Of a stretch of 64,000 bases of DNA, positions 9,595 through 18,032 are shown in pieces (position 1 is the stretch's first letter; every line of letters starts with the position of its first letter). This DNA is from Paraburkholderia sp. BL25I1N1 (lineage in GTDB: Bacteria > Pseudomonadota > Gammaproteobacteria > Burkholderiales > Burkholderiaceae), in the NCBI RefSeq assembly GCF_003002025.1, contig NZ_PVZB01000022.1, positions 1-64,000 of the forward strand, in the 5' to 3' direction. The notes beneath the pieces were generated by a model that was not told the origin of the DNA, did no database searches, and worked only from the letters and a program-made list of their open reading frames with translations. Both the position numbers and the translations under genes were made by a program.

Positions 9595-9739
9595 CCACGA
9601 ACGAAGCCTCTTTAGATTTTGCTTGACTTAGTCAGCATAACCATAAAAAATGGAATCTCATTTCGAAAGACGGTTTCAGGTTCCGCATTTTGAAGTTCCG
9701 AACCTGCCGTGGCCCGCACAATGTCTGTGCCGAGTGTCT

Positions 9740-9892
9740 TCTCATAGTCCACCGTAACGATCTACGGCGCTCTGTACAGGCGCCGCATCGCAGGCCCAAC
9801 TTTCGAATACCGTCTCTCAGGTTCTAGCACGGCCCTCGGAATGGCTAGAACTTTTTAAGGCGTCACGGCAACGTGACGCCTTTTTTTTTGTG
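9740..9892 (+). ncRNA. Candidate structured small RNA
   Basis: No open frame explains this segment, yet it is dense in dyads. CCGTA/TACGG at 9752-9767 overlaps GGCGC/GCGCC at 9766-9784, so these two stems are mutually exclusive. GTTCTAGC/GCTAGAAC at 9821-9851 comes next, and then an 11-bp stem with a GCAA tetraloop and nine T's. This arrangement fits a plus-strand transcript that ends at about 9890. No clear promoter could be fixed. It could equally be a long attenuated 5' leader, although the next gene starts more than 300 bases later. Confidence 0.4.
9857..9889 (+). terminator. Intrinsic terminator
   Basis: AAGGCGTCACG at 9857-9867 pairs perfectly with CGTGACGCCTT at 9872-9882 around a GCAA loop, and a run of T's follows on the plus strand to 9889. 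On the minus strand the stem is followed by A's and then TTCTAG, so the orientation is plus. There is no coding gene just upstream on this strand. Confidence 0.85.
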
Positions 9893-10199
9893 CGTACAAG
9901 CGCACAAAAAAGTTTGCTTCCGGAATCTCTTCCAATTCTCTACCACGCATCCTTCCAGTGGGCGTGGTGAACTTCAACTACACAACGCAGCCGCCGGTCC
10001 AGATCGGTGAGCGTGTTCATGTCTCGGGCGACTCCCCGAGCGTGTCGTAATCAGCCTCTAAAACCGGCGAGATTTTCCGATTACCGCCTGTTACAGAATT
10101 GACAATCCGGCTGCACCTGCTACGGCTTGGCCCCCCTACAATCCGCCTCGTTCGTCGTTGTCTGGCATCCGCCAGAACCGGGCAGGACTGGAGAACTTC

Positions 10200-10484
10200 A
10201 TGAAACGCGCTACCCTTTTTCTCGCGGTGGGAATCCCCGCTGCCTGTGCGTCCAGCGCGGCTTTCGCTCACGCGGACATCGGCGTTTATCTGGGCGTTCC
10301 TGGTCCCATGTATGTCGCGCCACCCCCGGTCGTGTACGAGGCGCCGCCGCCAGTGGTCTACGCGCCGGCCCCGGTCTATGGCTACGGATACCGCTATGAA
10401 GGCGACTACGGCGACGAGCGCCGGTGGCATGACCACGGCCGGCACCGTGGATGGGAACACCATCGCCATGAAGACGACGACTGA
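10200..10484 (+). CDS. Small exported Pro/His-rich protein
   Basis: The 94-residue product has a signal peptide (KRATLFLAVGIPAACASSAAFAHA, cleavage near residue 24). Two near-identical APPPVVY repeats come next, then a Tyr/Gly stretch, and the last 25 residues are rich in His, Arg, Glu and Asp. The ATG at 10200 was chosen because the signal peptide starts there; an upstream in-frame ATG at 10158 would add 14 residues that do not fit. The tail suggests metal binding, but no function is assigned. It stands alone, convergent with the MFS gene. Confidence 0.75.
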   Translation: MKRATLFLAVGIPAACASSAAFAHADIGVYLGVPGPMYVAPPPVVYEAPPPVVYAPAPVYGYGYRYEGDYGDERRWHDHGRHRGWEHHRHEDDD

Positions 10485-10518
10485 TTTGTCACTCGCGGCT
10501 CGGCAAGTAGCCGCCAGG

Positions 10519-11727
10519 TCATGTCCTGCTGTCGCGCGCCAATGGCCGGGTCGCCAGCGCGAACAGCGTTGCGATACAGAATCCCGCCCCGGCATAGAAC
10601 GTCGTACTCGCTCCGAAGCGGTCCCAGAGTTGACCGGCAACGACACTGGCGACAAGCATCGCCAGCCCGCTCATCAGGTTGAAGAAGCCGAATGCAGTGC
10701 CCTTCAGCTCGGGCGGTGCCGATTGCGCGACCATGGTCGCCAGCAGACCTTGAGTCAACCCCATATGCAGCCCCCAGAGGGCTACCCCGAATATCACAAC
10801 CGGCCATGAGTTGCCATGAGCCAGCACGATGTCAGATGCGACGAGCACCAGAATGCCGGCGGCCAACAGCCTGGTGTGACTCATCGAGTCAGCCAGTTTT
10901 CCGAATGGGTACGCCGACAGCGAATACACGACATTCATTGCCACCATGACGAGAGGCACGAGGGCTATCGGGATACCACCCTGCATCGCACGCAACACCA
11001 GGAAGGCTTCGCTGAAGCGTGCGAGCGTGAAGACTGCACCGACGCCGACAACCCACCAATAAGGCCCGCTGAGTTTCTTCAAGCTGTCGAGCTTAATCGG
11101 GTTGACGCGCTTTGCTCCCGGCTGCGGTGCAGGTTCCCTGATACCGAAAACGAGTAACGCGACGGCAACAAGTCCCGGCACCACCGCGACCCAGAATACC
11201 CGACGGAAGTTGTCCGCCCACAACAGCATCAGGGCGACCGCGAGCAACGGTCCAACAAAGGCGCCGATTGTGTCGAGCGATTGCCGCAGGCCATAGGCCG
11301 CGCCACGCAGATGGGCGGGAGTGATGTCAGCCACGAGCGCGTCGCGCGGTGCACCCCGAATGCCTTTTCCCACCCGGTCGACCACACGTGCCGTCAATAC
11401 GATGCCCGCGGTGGGCGCCAGCGCAAACAATGGCTTGCTTAACGCTCCCATGCCGTATCCGATGACCGCGAGCCACTTCCGGTTACCAAGGTAGTCGCTC
11501 AGCGCGCCCGAAAACATCTTGATGATGGGCGAAGCGGCCTCCGCCGCGCCTTCAATCAGGCCGACCATCGTGGCGCTCGCACCGAGACTTGTCACGAGGA
11601 ACATCGGCAGAAGGCTATGGATGATTTCGGACGAGATGTCCATGAACAGGCTCACGAAGCCCAGCATCCAGATGCCGCGGGGGATCTGGCTGAGCGTACT
11701 GGCACGCTGGGGGGAATCTGTCTGCAC
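10519..11727 (-). CDS. Major facilitator superfamily transporter
   Basis: A 402-residue inner-membrane protein with about 12 hydrophobic helices. The loop 2-3 MFS motif appears as GALSDYLGNRKW, and RVGKGIRGAPRDALVADIT lies in the middle of the first half, a pattern seen in a group of MFS proteins often annotated as permeases or drug transporters. The substrate is unknown. The start at 11727 gives a short cytoplasmic N-terminus (QTDSPQRASTLSQIPRGIW) before TM1. It is divergent from the short plus-strand gene at 11752 and convergent with the small exported protein. Confidence 0.88.
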   Translation of the reverse strand: MQTDSPQRASTLSQIPRGIWMLGFVSLFMDISSEIIHSLLPMFLVTSLGASATMVGLIEGAAEAASPIIKMFSGALSDYLGNRKWLAVIGYGMGALSKPLFALAPTAGIVLTARVVDRVGKGIRGAPRDALVADITPAHLRGAAYGLRQSLDTIGAFVGPLLAVALMLLWADNFRRVFWVAVVPGLVAVALLVFGIREPAPQPGAKRVNPIKLDSLKKLSGPYWWVVGVGAVFTLARFSEAFLVLRAMQGGIPIALVPLVMVAMNVVYSLSAYPFGKLADSMSHTRLLAAGILVLVASDIVLAHGNSWPVVIFGVALWGLHMGLTQGLLATMVAQSAPPELKGTAFGFFNLMSGLAMLVASVVAGQLWDRFGASTTFYAGAGFCIATLFALATRPLARDSRT

Positions 11728-11751
11728 GCGTCCTCGGATTAGTAATGGACT

Positions 11752-12180
11752 GTGTCAATCCTAGTATTGTCACACCGCCGAGCGATTGTGATAAACGCAA
11801 TCAGCCTGAGAGACACACGGCACAGTCAGGGCGGGAGTTCTCGGACTGTGACCCGCCCGCTGTGTCATGATGGCAAGTGTGACAATGCAAACGCGTGGTC
11901 ACCTGACCCGGAGCACGCACCGGAATTACTGAGAACACTCGCCGAATATCTGGAGCGGTCGCTCGATAAAGCCACAAGCGTAGCAATGATGCGACACACG
12001 GCCAGTGCCAGGGCCGATTATCCAGGCGACCCCGCAGGTCCGAGCGAAGACCTGAAACAGATTGGCGCGATTGCAACTTTGCTCGCAAACGACATGCTCG
12101 AATGGACCTCTTCGGATGCGAATCATCTGCATATCGGCGGCAGGGGTCTTTTCCGCAGATTAGCCGCAGCTCATCACTAG
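11752..12180 (+). CDS. Hypothetical protein, start uncertain
   Basis: The frame of 142 codons has protein-like composition only in its second half, with an amphipathic stretch (ELLRTLAEYLERSLDKATSVAMM) and LKQIGAIATLLANDMLEW. The first 45 residues look poorly coding and overlap the promoter region of the MFS gene, so the true start may be internal or the gene may be degraded. It ends 74 bases before the MscS-type channel gene on the same strand. No family recognised. Confidence 0.4.
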   Translation: MSILVLSHRRAIVINAISLRDTRHSQGGSSRTVTRPLCHDGKCDNANAWSPDPEHAPELLRTLAEYLERSLDKATSVAMMRHTASARADYPGDPAGPSEDLKQIGAIATLLANDMLEWTSSDANHLHIGGRGLFRRLAAAHH

Positions 12181-12254
12181 CAAGTTGAACCTGCAGCGGT
12201 TGTGAGTCGTAGACGATGAGATATCCTCCCAAGGTCGCCTGCTGAGGAGCGTCT

Positions 12255-13718
12255 GTGAAATATCCACTGATTCTGGGATTCGGTATCGTCGCTCTCGACA
12301 TCGTCGTGTGGCGTTTCCGACTCCCTGCGCATGAATTGGCTCGGCTCCTGATACGGCTTACGCTTTTTTCGGTGCTGAGCTGGGTACTTTTCGCGTCCGG
12401 CCTGAGCCCATTCACCCAGGCGCCCTATGCGGACGCCGTCGAATTGCACTGGGTCGGGCAGGTGCTTGAAATAATCTGGTGGCTGATGGCAGCGCGTCTG
12501 CTTACGCTTTCGCTCGATACGCTGCTACTACCCAGCGCCTGGCGACGGCAGCGGCTATTCTCGGACGTATTCGGCGCGGTGGTATTCCTCGCCGCGGTCG
12601 TGGCCGCCCTTGGGTTTGTCCTCGAGCTGCCGGTGCGCGGCCTCGTTGCTACGTCGGGTGCCCTCGCCATTGTGCTTGGCCTCGCAATCCAGAGCACACT
12701 CAGCGACGTCTTTGCCGGAATCGTACTCAATACCACGGAGCCGTATTCTGTTGGCGACTGGGTGGAGATTGATGATGTTGAAGGCAAGGTCGTCGAGATG
12801 AATTGGCGCGCCACGCATCTGCTGACCGGTCAGGGCAACACTCTTATTGTTCCCAATGCCGTCGCCGCAAAGGCAAAAATATCCAACAACAGTAGGCCGA
12901 CGAATGTTCACGGCCTCTCGCTGGTCCTGGAGATTGAGCCGGAGGCACGGCCGAAGACCGTGCTCGACGCCTTGAGCCGCGCCCTGACCGGGTGCAACGC
13001 CATCCTTGACGTTCCCGCTCCCTCCGCTCGCATGAAACGCACCACGTTGAACTCGGTGCAATACGAGGTGGTCGGCTTTGTCGACGATATGTCCAAAAAA
13101 CTATCTGCATCTAACGAGCTTTTCGACCTCTGTTATCGGCATCTCGCGGCATCAGGTGTGGCACTGCGCGCACTAGGGATGCCCGCGCCAACCGCTACCG
13201 CGCATGACGCCAAGGAAGCACTTCTAAAACGAGTGAATCTATTCGAAAGCCTGACAAGCGATGAAGTAACACGGCTTGCAGCGCGACTTTCCAGACACGA
13301 ATACCAGGCTAATCAACAGGTCCTGGCGTCTGAAACGGTCCCGGATAGTCTGTCAATTGTCCACTCCGGCGTACTTGCCGTTACCTATACTGAGTCGTCT
13401 GGCGCCCGTGAAATTGCCCGTATCGGACCGGACGAAACATTTGGCGAAACGGGGCTGCTCGCCGGACTTCCTATGCACGTTTCCATTGCGACACTTACCC
13501 CTTGCCTGCTATATCAGGTAAGCAAGGAGGATATGACTTCGTTCCTGAAGGAGCATCCCCAAGTGGCGAAGCAGATGTGTGAACTGCTGGCCTATCGTCA
13601 GAATGCAATCAGCAAGCTGATGACGCCGATTCCTGCAGAGCAGGAGACAGACCATTCGGTTTTCCAGTGGCTTTTCGACAAGGTTCGGCAACTGCACTCT
13701 CTGCGTAACGATTCGTGA
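12255..13718 (+). CDS. MscS-family channel fused to a cyclic-nucleotide-binding-like domain
   Basis: The 487-residue protein has TM helices at about 5-20, 32-50, 68-92 and 103-125. An MscS pore helix and beta domain follow at about 126-215 (GALAIVLGLAIQSTLSDVFAG, then SVGDWVEI and GNTLIVPNA). A cNMP-binding fold occupies about 327-455, with the phosphate-binding cassette FGETGLLAGLPMHVS at 396-410. This is the architecture of the bCNG group of MscS proteins. The Glu of FGE is kept, but the Arg that normally contacts the cyclic phosphate is Met407, next to His408, so classic cAMP binding is doubtful. It starts at a GTG with a TGAGGAG ribosome-binding site at 12243-12249. Presumed role: an ion or osmotic channel gated or tuned by a cytoplasmic ligand. 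Confidence 0.88.
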   Translation: MKYPLILGFGIVALDIVVWRFRLPAHELARLLIRLTLFSVLSWVLFASGLSPFTQAPYADAVELHWVGQVLEIIWWLMAARLLTLSLDTLLLPSAWRRQRLFSDVFGAVVFLAAVVAALGFVLELPVRGLVATSGALAIVLGLAIQSTLSDVFAGIVLNTTEPYSVGDWVEIDDVEGKVVEMNWRATHLLTGQGNTLIVPNAVAAKAKISNNSRPTNVHGLSLVLEIEPEARPKTVLDALSRALTGCNAILDVPAPSARMKRTTLNSVQYEVVGFVDDMSKKLSASNELFDLCYRHLAASGVALRALGMPAPTATAHDAKEALLKRVNLFESLTSDEVTRLAARLSRHEYQANQQVLASETVPDSLSIVHSGVLAVTYTESSGAREIARIGPDETFGETGLLAGLPMHVSIATLTPCLLYQVSKEDMTSFLKEHPQVAKQMCELLAYRQNAISKLMTPIPAEQETDHSVFQWLFDKVRQLHSLRNDS

Positions 13719-14004
13719 GTCCCTTCGTCGCACACGGAAAATAGGTTTCCACTTCAGGAAGCTGCGCTACAGGCAAGACGTTTTCCCGGTCGAGCACTCC
13801 GGTGATCTTTTAATCTGTGTAACCCTATGCGTGAGCTGTTGTTGTGCGGCTCTGAATATCCCGAGGGTAGTCGACCAACCGCCGCAGGCATTCGTCGCAA
13901 CGCGCGCATATTGGAGTAAAGGGGTTGCTGAAGTATCGCGTGTCCAATAACCGGCTGTCCAACACCGTCGACGTGTGGCGCCAAACCCCGGGGCATGGCG
14001 GACA

Positions 14005-14928
14005 TCACCGCCCCGAATCGTTACGGGGTGCAAAGCTTATCTTTTCCTCCTCGTACAGCCGATAGATGAGTTCAAGCATTTCCCGAATGTCGCGCGATTC
14101 ATCGAGCGCACGCATGCTCATGATGATTGGCGATACCAGAGTAGGGTCGTCCAGTTCCTTGTAGCTCACATCGTCGCGCTTCAGGCCGTACACGCTACTC
14201 GGAACGACAGAAATGCCTTCCCCCGCTGCTACGAGGCCTAGCGCAATCTGCAACTCCCGCACTTCATAGATCCGGCGCGGCTTGAGACCGCGGTCTTCGA
14301 ATGCCGACAGCACCTGGTCTGCATAACTGGGGCGCGGCGCCTTAGGGAAAATAATCAGCGTTTCGTTGACCAGGTCGCTGAGAGCAAGGACGGGTTTCGC
14401 TAGTGAGAGTGGATGGCCCTCCGGGAGTGCAACGATCATCTTCTCCTCGCGAAGGATCACCCGGCGGATGTTGGCGTCCTCGTGCCGAATACGACCGAAC
14501 CCGACATCGATCTGACCGTCTTTTAGCGCTCGGATCTGGTCCATTGTCGACATCTCGTGAAGGCTGAGTTCGACGGTAGTGTTCTCGTCGCGAAAGCGCC
14601 GGATGATTTTGGGCAGCATTCCATACAACGTCGAACCCACGAAACCGACAGAGAGGCTGCGCTCGATGTTGCCCACGCGCCGCGTCATGGATTCGAGTTC
14701 GGACGTCTGGGCGAGTAACTGGACGGCGTGAGCATAGAAGAACTTACCCGTCTCGGTAAGCTTCAACGGACGCGAATCACGCTGGAATAGCTGCACCTCG
14801 AGTAGCTCTTCGAGCTGCTGGATCTGCCGGCTCAAAGGCGGTTGCGCCATGTTGAGCCGCTGTGCCGCGCGCGTGAAATTGCGTTCCTCGGCTACGGCGA
14901 CGAAATAGCGAAGATGCCGCAGTTCCAT
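14005..14928 (-). CDS. LysR-type regulator, BenM/CatR-like
   Basis: A 307-residue LysR-family activator. The winged HTH is at the start (ELRHLRYFVAVAEERNFTRA, LNMAQPPLSRQIQQLEE) and the periplasmic-binding-like effector domain begins at about residue 90. It is divergent from catA-benABCD, with the start codons 174 bases apart, as for CatR, CatM and BenM, which respond to cis,cis-muconate and, for BenM, benzoate. Three near-consensus ATAC-N7-GTAT sites lie in the shared promoter, the first only 5 bases before this start codon, which suggests self-repression. Whether it answers to muconate, benzoate or both cannot be told by eye. Confidence 0.88.
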   Translation of the reverse strand: MELRHLRYFVAVAEERNFTRAAQRLNMAQPPLSRQIQQLEELLEVQLFQRDSRPLKLTETGKFFYAHAVQLLAQTSELESMTRRVGNIERSLSVGFVGSTLYGMLPKIIRRFRDENTTVELSLHEMSTMDQIRALKDGQIDVGFGRIRHEDANIRRVILREEKMIVALPEGHPLSLAKPVLALSDLVNETLIIFPKAPRPSYADQVLSAFEDRGLKPRRIYEVRELQIALGLVAAGEGISVVPSSVYGLKRDDVSYKELDDPTLVSPIIMSMRALDESRDIREMLELIYRLYEEEKISFAPRNDSGR

Positions 14929-14932
14929 GTCA

Positions 14933-14968
14933 ATACCTCGCAGATATAGACCGATACCAAATCAGTGT
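14933..14968. promoter_or_regulatory. Paired BenM/CatR-type operator sites 1 and 2
   Basis: ATAC-N7-ATAT at 14933-14947 and ATAC-N7-GTGT at 14954-14968 each differ by one base from ATAC-N7-GTAT, the site known for Acinetobacter BenM and CatM. They begin 21 bases apart, two helical turns, which suits a LysR tetramer bound on one face of the DNA. The first lies beside the regulator start codon. Confidence 0.6.
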
Positions 14969-15026
14969 TGGACGGCGCCTTCCCGGGTCAATTATTCTGC
15001 ATTCACACTCTGTTTCAGCACTCATT

Positions 15027-15041
15027 ATACCTCTCAGGCAT
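15027..15041. promoter_or_regulatory. BenM/CatR-type operator site 3
   Basis: ATAC-CTCTCAG-GCAT is one base off ATAC-N7-GTAT and shares ATACCTC-CAG with site 1. It lies 62 bases before the catA start, near where the promoter is expected, like the promoter-proximal third site of the Acinetobacter benA promoter. Confidence 0.5.
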
Positions 15042-15102
15042 ATTCTGGAGGGCGCTAAACCGAGGGTTTACCCGATCAGAAAATAGAGATTCAGGAGAAG
15101 AC

Positions 15103-16038
15103 ATGAGCGTCAAAGTGTTCGATACGAAGGAGGTGCAAGACCTGCTGAAGGCCGCTGCCAACGTGGGTAGCCAGGACGGCGGTGCTCGCGCAAAGCAGAT
15201 AGTCAATCGACTGCTCGGCGACCTGTTCAAGGCCATCGACGACCTCGACATGACGCCCGACGAAATCTGGGCCGGCGTCCACTACTTCAACAAGCTCGGC
15301 CAGGACGGCGAAGCCGCGCTGCTGGCTGCCGGTCTCGGTCTGGAGAAATACCTCGACATCCGCATGGACGCGGAGGACAAGGCGGCTGAAATCACCGGCG
15401 GCACGCCGCGTACCATCGAAGGTCCGCTGTATGTCGCCGGTGCGCCGGTGCGCGATGGCGTGGCGAAAATCGATATCGATCCGGACGATGACGCCGGCCC
15501 ACTGGTTATCCGCGGCACGGTAACCGGCCCGGATGGCGAGCCCGTAGCGGGCGCGTTCGTCGAATGCTGGCACGCGAACTCGAAAGGCTTCTATTCGCAC
15601 TTCGACCCGACCGGCGCGCAGAGCGACTTCAATCTGCGCGGCGCGGTCGGCACCGGCTCCGACGGCAAGTACGAGTTCCGTACGCTCATGCCGGTCGGCT
15701 ATGGCTGTCCGCCGCATGGCGCGACCCAGCAACTGCTGGACGTGCTCGGCCGCCATGGCAACCGCCCCGCGCATGTGCATTTCTTCGTCACCTCCGACAA
15801 CTCCCGCAAGCTGACGACGCAAATCAATATCGAGGGTGATCCGTTGATCTGGGACGACTTCGCTTACGCCACTCGGGAAGATCTGATTCCCCACGTGGTT
15901 GAAAAGACCGGCGGCACTGCGCTGGGAATGAAGACCGATGCGTATAAGGAAATCCAGTTCGACATCGAGTTGACTCCGCTGATTCAGGGCAAGGATAACC
16001 AGCTCGTGCATCGTCTTCGCGCGTCTGCCAACGCCTGA
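15103..16038 (+). CDS. catA: Catechol 1,2-dioxygenase
   Basis: Intradiol ring-cleaving dioxygenase that converts catechol and O2 to cis,cis-muconate, the first step of the ortho (beta-ketoadipate) pathway. The 311-residue protein has the N-terminal helical linker domain and the catalytic beta domain. The four Fe(III) ligands are visible as Tyr164 (KGFY), Tyr200 (PVGY), His224 and His226 (RPAHVHF), and the numbering matches the Acinetobacter enzyme. The start at 15103 follows AGGAGA at 15093-15098; an upstream in-frame start at 14965 lies in the operator region. It leads the operon ahead of benABCD, so catechol made by BenD is used at once. Confidence 0.97.
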   Translation: MSVKVFDTKEVQDLLKAAANVGSQDGGARAKQIVNRLLGDLFKAIDDLDMTPDEIWAGVHYFNKLGQDGEAALLAAGLGLEKYLDIRMDAEDKAAEITGGTPRTIEGPLYVAGAPVRDGVAKIDIDPDDDAGPLVIRGTVTGPDGEPVAGAFVECWHANSKGFYSHFDPTGAQSDFNLRGAVGTGSDGKYEFRTLMPVGYGCPPHGATQQLLDVLGRHGNRPAHVHFFVTSDNSRKLTTQINIEGDPLIWDDFAYATREDLIPHVVEKTGGTALGMKTDAYKEIQFDIELTPLIQGKDNQLVHRLRASANA

Positions 16039-16150
16039 GCGCTGAACGCGGCCGCTGCGTCGTACCACTGCTGCCGCTCAATCCTTCGCAAGAATCTTTC
16101 GACACTGATGCGCGTGCTCCATGAGCTGGAGCACGCGTAGGAGAGCACTC

Positions 16151-17509
16151 ATGTCCGCAACTTTCGACAAAGCCTCGCAACTCGATGAACTGCTGCACAC
16201 CGCGGTTCAGGACGACAAACAAAACGGCGTATTCCGTTGCCGCCGCGACATCTTCACGAACGCAGAATTGTTCGAGCTCGAAATGAAGCACATTTTCGAG
16301 AGCAACTGGGTCTATCTCGCGCATGAAAGCCAGATTCCCAATAACAACGACTACTACACCGCCTGGATTGGCCGTCAGCCTATCGTGGTAACCCGCGACA
16401 AAAGCGGCGAATTGCACGCGGTCATCAATGCCTGCGCGCACAAAGGCGCGATGCTGTGCCGTAAAAAGCACGGCAATAAAGGCACTTTCACGTGTCCTTT
16501 CCACGGCTGGAGCTTCGCCAACACCGGCAAGCTGCTGAAAGTGAAAGACGTGAAGACCACCGAATATCCGGTGCAGTTCAATACCAACGGTTCGCATGAT
16601 CTGAAAAAAGTCGCACGTTTCCAGAGCTATCGCGGCTTCCTGTTCGGCACGCTCAACGCGGACGCGATTCCGCTCGAGGACTACCTCGGCGAGACCCGGG
16701 TCATCATCGACCAGATCGTCGACCAGGCTCCGGACGGGCTGGAAGTGTTGCGCGGCAATTCCTCGTATATCTATGACGGCAACTGGAAGATGCAGATGGA
16801 GAACGGCTGCGACGGCTACCACGTCAGCACCGTGCACTGGAATTACGCCGCCACAATGGACCGGCGCAAGGTCGAGGGCACCAAGGCCGTGGATGCAAAT
16901 AGTTGGAGCAAGTCGGTAGCCGGCGTGTACGGGTTCGAGCACGGCCACATCCTGCTGTGGACCAGGACGATGAACCCGGAAGTGCGACCCGTCTATCAAT
17001 ACCGCGACGAAATTAAGGCACGCGTGGGCGAGGTGAAGGCGGACTTCATCGTCAACCAGACGCGCAATCTTTGTCTGTATCCGAACGTGTTCCTAATGGA
17101 CCAGTTCAGCACGCAGATTCGCGTCGTACGTCCGATCAGCGTGGACAAGACCGAAGTCAGCATCTTCTGTTTCGCACCGAAGGGCGAGAGCGCATCCGAC
17201 CGGGCTACGCGCATCCGCCAGTACGAAGACTTCTTCAACGTCTCGGGCATGGGCACCGCGGATGACCTCGAAGAATTCCGTGCCTGCCAGGCGGGTTATG
17301 CCGGCACCACGGCAATGTGGAACGACCTGTCGCGCGGCGCGCCGCTGTGGGTCGAAGGGGCCGACACGAACGCAAAAAATATGGGTCTGAAACCACGCAT
17401 TTCGGGTGAGCGAAGCGAAGACGAAGGCCTGTTTGTGTGTCAGCACGAGTACTGGGTCCATGTGATGCGCGACGCACTCAGGAAGGAACGAGGGGAGGCT
17501 TTGGCATGA
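16151..17509 (+). CDS. benA: Benzoate 1,2-dioxygenase, large (alpha) subunit
   Basis: Catalytic subunit of the Rieske non-haem iron dioxygenase that adds O2 to benzoate to give the 1,2-cis-dihydrodiol. The 452-residue protein has the Rieske ligands Cys95/His97 and Cys115/His118 (CAHKG, CPFHGW). The mononuclear-iron segment is NGCDGYHVSTVH, with His224 and His229 and the bridging Asp221. Start chosen at 16151 after a TAGGAGAG ribosome-binding site; an upstream in-frame start is 30 bases earlier. It overlaps benB by an ATGA. Anthranilate or toluate dioxygenases are close relatives; the BenD gene downstream favours benzoate. Confidence 0.95.
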   Translation: MSATFDKASQLDELLHTAVQDDKQNGVFRCRRDIFTNAELFELEMKHIFESNWVYLAHESQIPNNNDYYTAWIGRQPIVVTRDKSGELHAVINACAHKGAMLCRKKHGNKGTFTCPFHGWSFANTGKLLKVKDVKTTEYPVQFNTNGSHDLKKVARFQSYRGFLFGTLNADAIPLEDYLGETRVIIDQIVDQAPDGLEVLRGNSSYIYDGNWKMQMENGCDGYHVSTVHWNYAATMDRRKVEGTKAVDANSWSKSVAGVYGFEHGHILLWTRTMNPEVRPVYQYRDEIKARVGEVKADFIVNQTRNLCLYPNVFLMDQFSTQIRVVRPISVDKTEVSIFCFAPKGESASDRATRIRQYEDFFNVSGMGTADDLEEFRACQAGYAGTTAMWNDLSRGAPLWVEGADTNAKNMGLKPRISGERSEDEGLFVCQHEYWVHVMRDALRKERGEALA

Positions 17510-17994
17510 GCTTCGATCACCAGAAAATTTGCGCCGCGCTGTTCCGCGAAGCGCGCCTGCTCGACGACCGTCAATGGGACGACTGGCTTGCCTGTTATAC
17601 CGAGGACGTCACGTACTGGATGCCCGCGTGGGATGACGATGATCAACTCACCGACGACCACGAGAGTCAGATTTCGCTGATGTATTACCCGGACCGTGGC
17701 GGCCTGGAAGACCGTGTGTTCCGCATCAAGACCGAGCGCAGCAGTGCCTCGATGCCGGAGCCGCGAACCAGTCACAACGTGACCAATGTGGAAGTGCTGG
17801 CCGAGCGCGAGAACGAAGTGGACGTGCGCTACAACTTCAACACGCTCAGCCACCGTTATAAAACCACCGACCAGTTTTTCGGCACGATGTTCGTCACTCT
17901 GCGCAAGGTCAACAATGAACTGTTGATCTGCTACAAGCGCATCGTATTGAAGGACGACTACATCCGCCAGGTACTCGACGTCTATCACGTTTGA
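17506..17994 (+). CDS. benB: Benzoate 1,2-dioxygenase, small (beta) subunit
   Basis: Structural beta subunit of the dioxygenase hexamer, 162 residues, with the cystatin-like fold of ring-hydroxylating beta subunits (WLACYTEDVTYWMPAW near the start, TSHNVTNVEVL, and the conserved C-terminal YKRIVLKDDYIRQVLDVYHV region). It has no metal centre of its own. The ATG overlaps the benA stop (ATGA), which couples translation and keeps alpha and beta in balance. Confidence 0.95.
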   Translation: MSFDHQKICAALFREARLLDDRQWDDWLACYTEDVTYWMPAWDDDDQLTDDHESQISLMYYPDRGGLEDRVFRIKTERSSASMPEPRTSHNVTNVEVLAERENEVDVRYNFNTLSHRYKTTDQFFGTMFVTLRKVNNELLICYKRIVLKDDYIRQVLDVYHV

Positions 17995-18032
17995 GCGCAA
18001 ACACCGCGGAAATGAGAAGTACAGGAGGCAAG

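Noticed and set aside
13767..14033. 88-codon minus-strand frame past the LysR gene
   Set aside because: Non-coding composition and no ribosome-binding site; the LysR stop at 14005 is clear.
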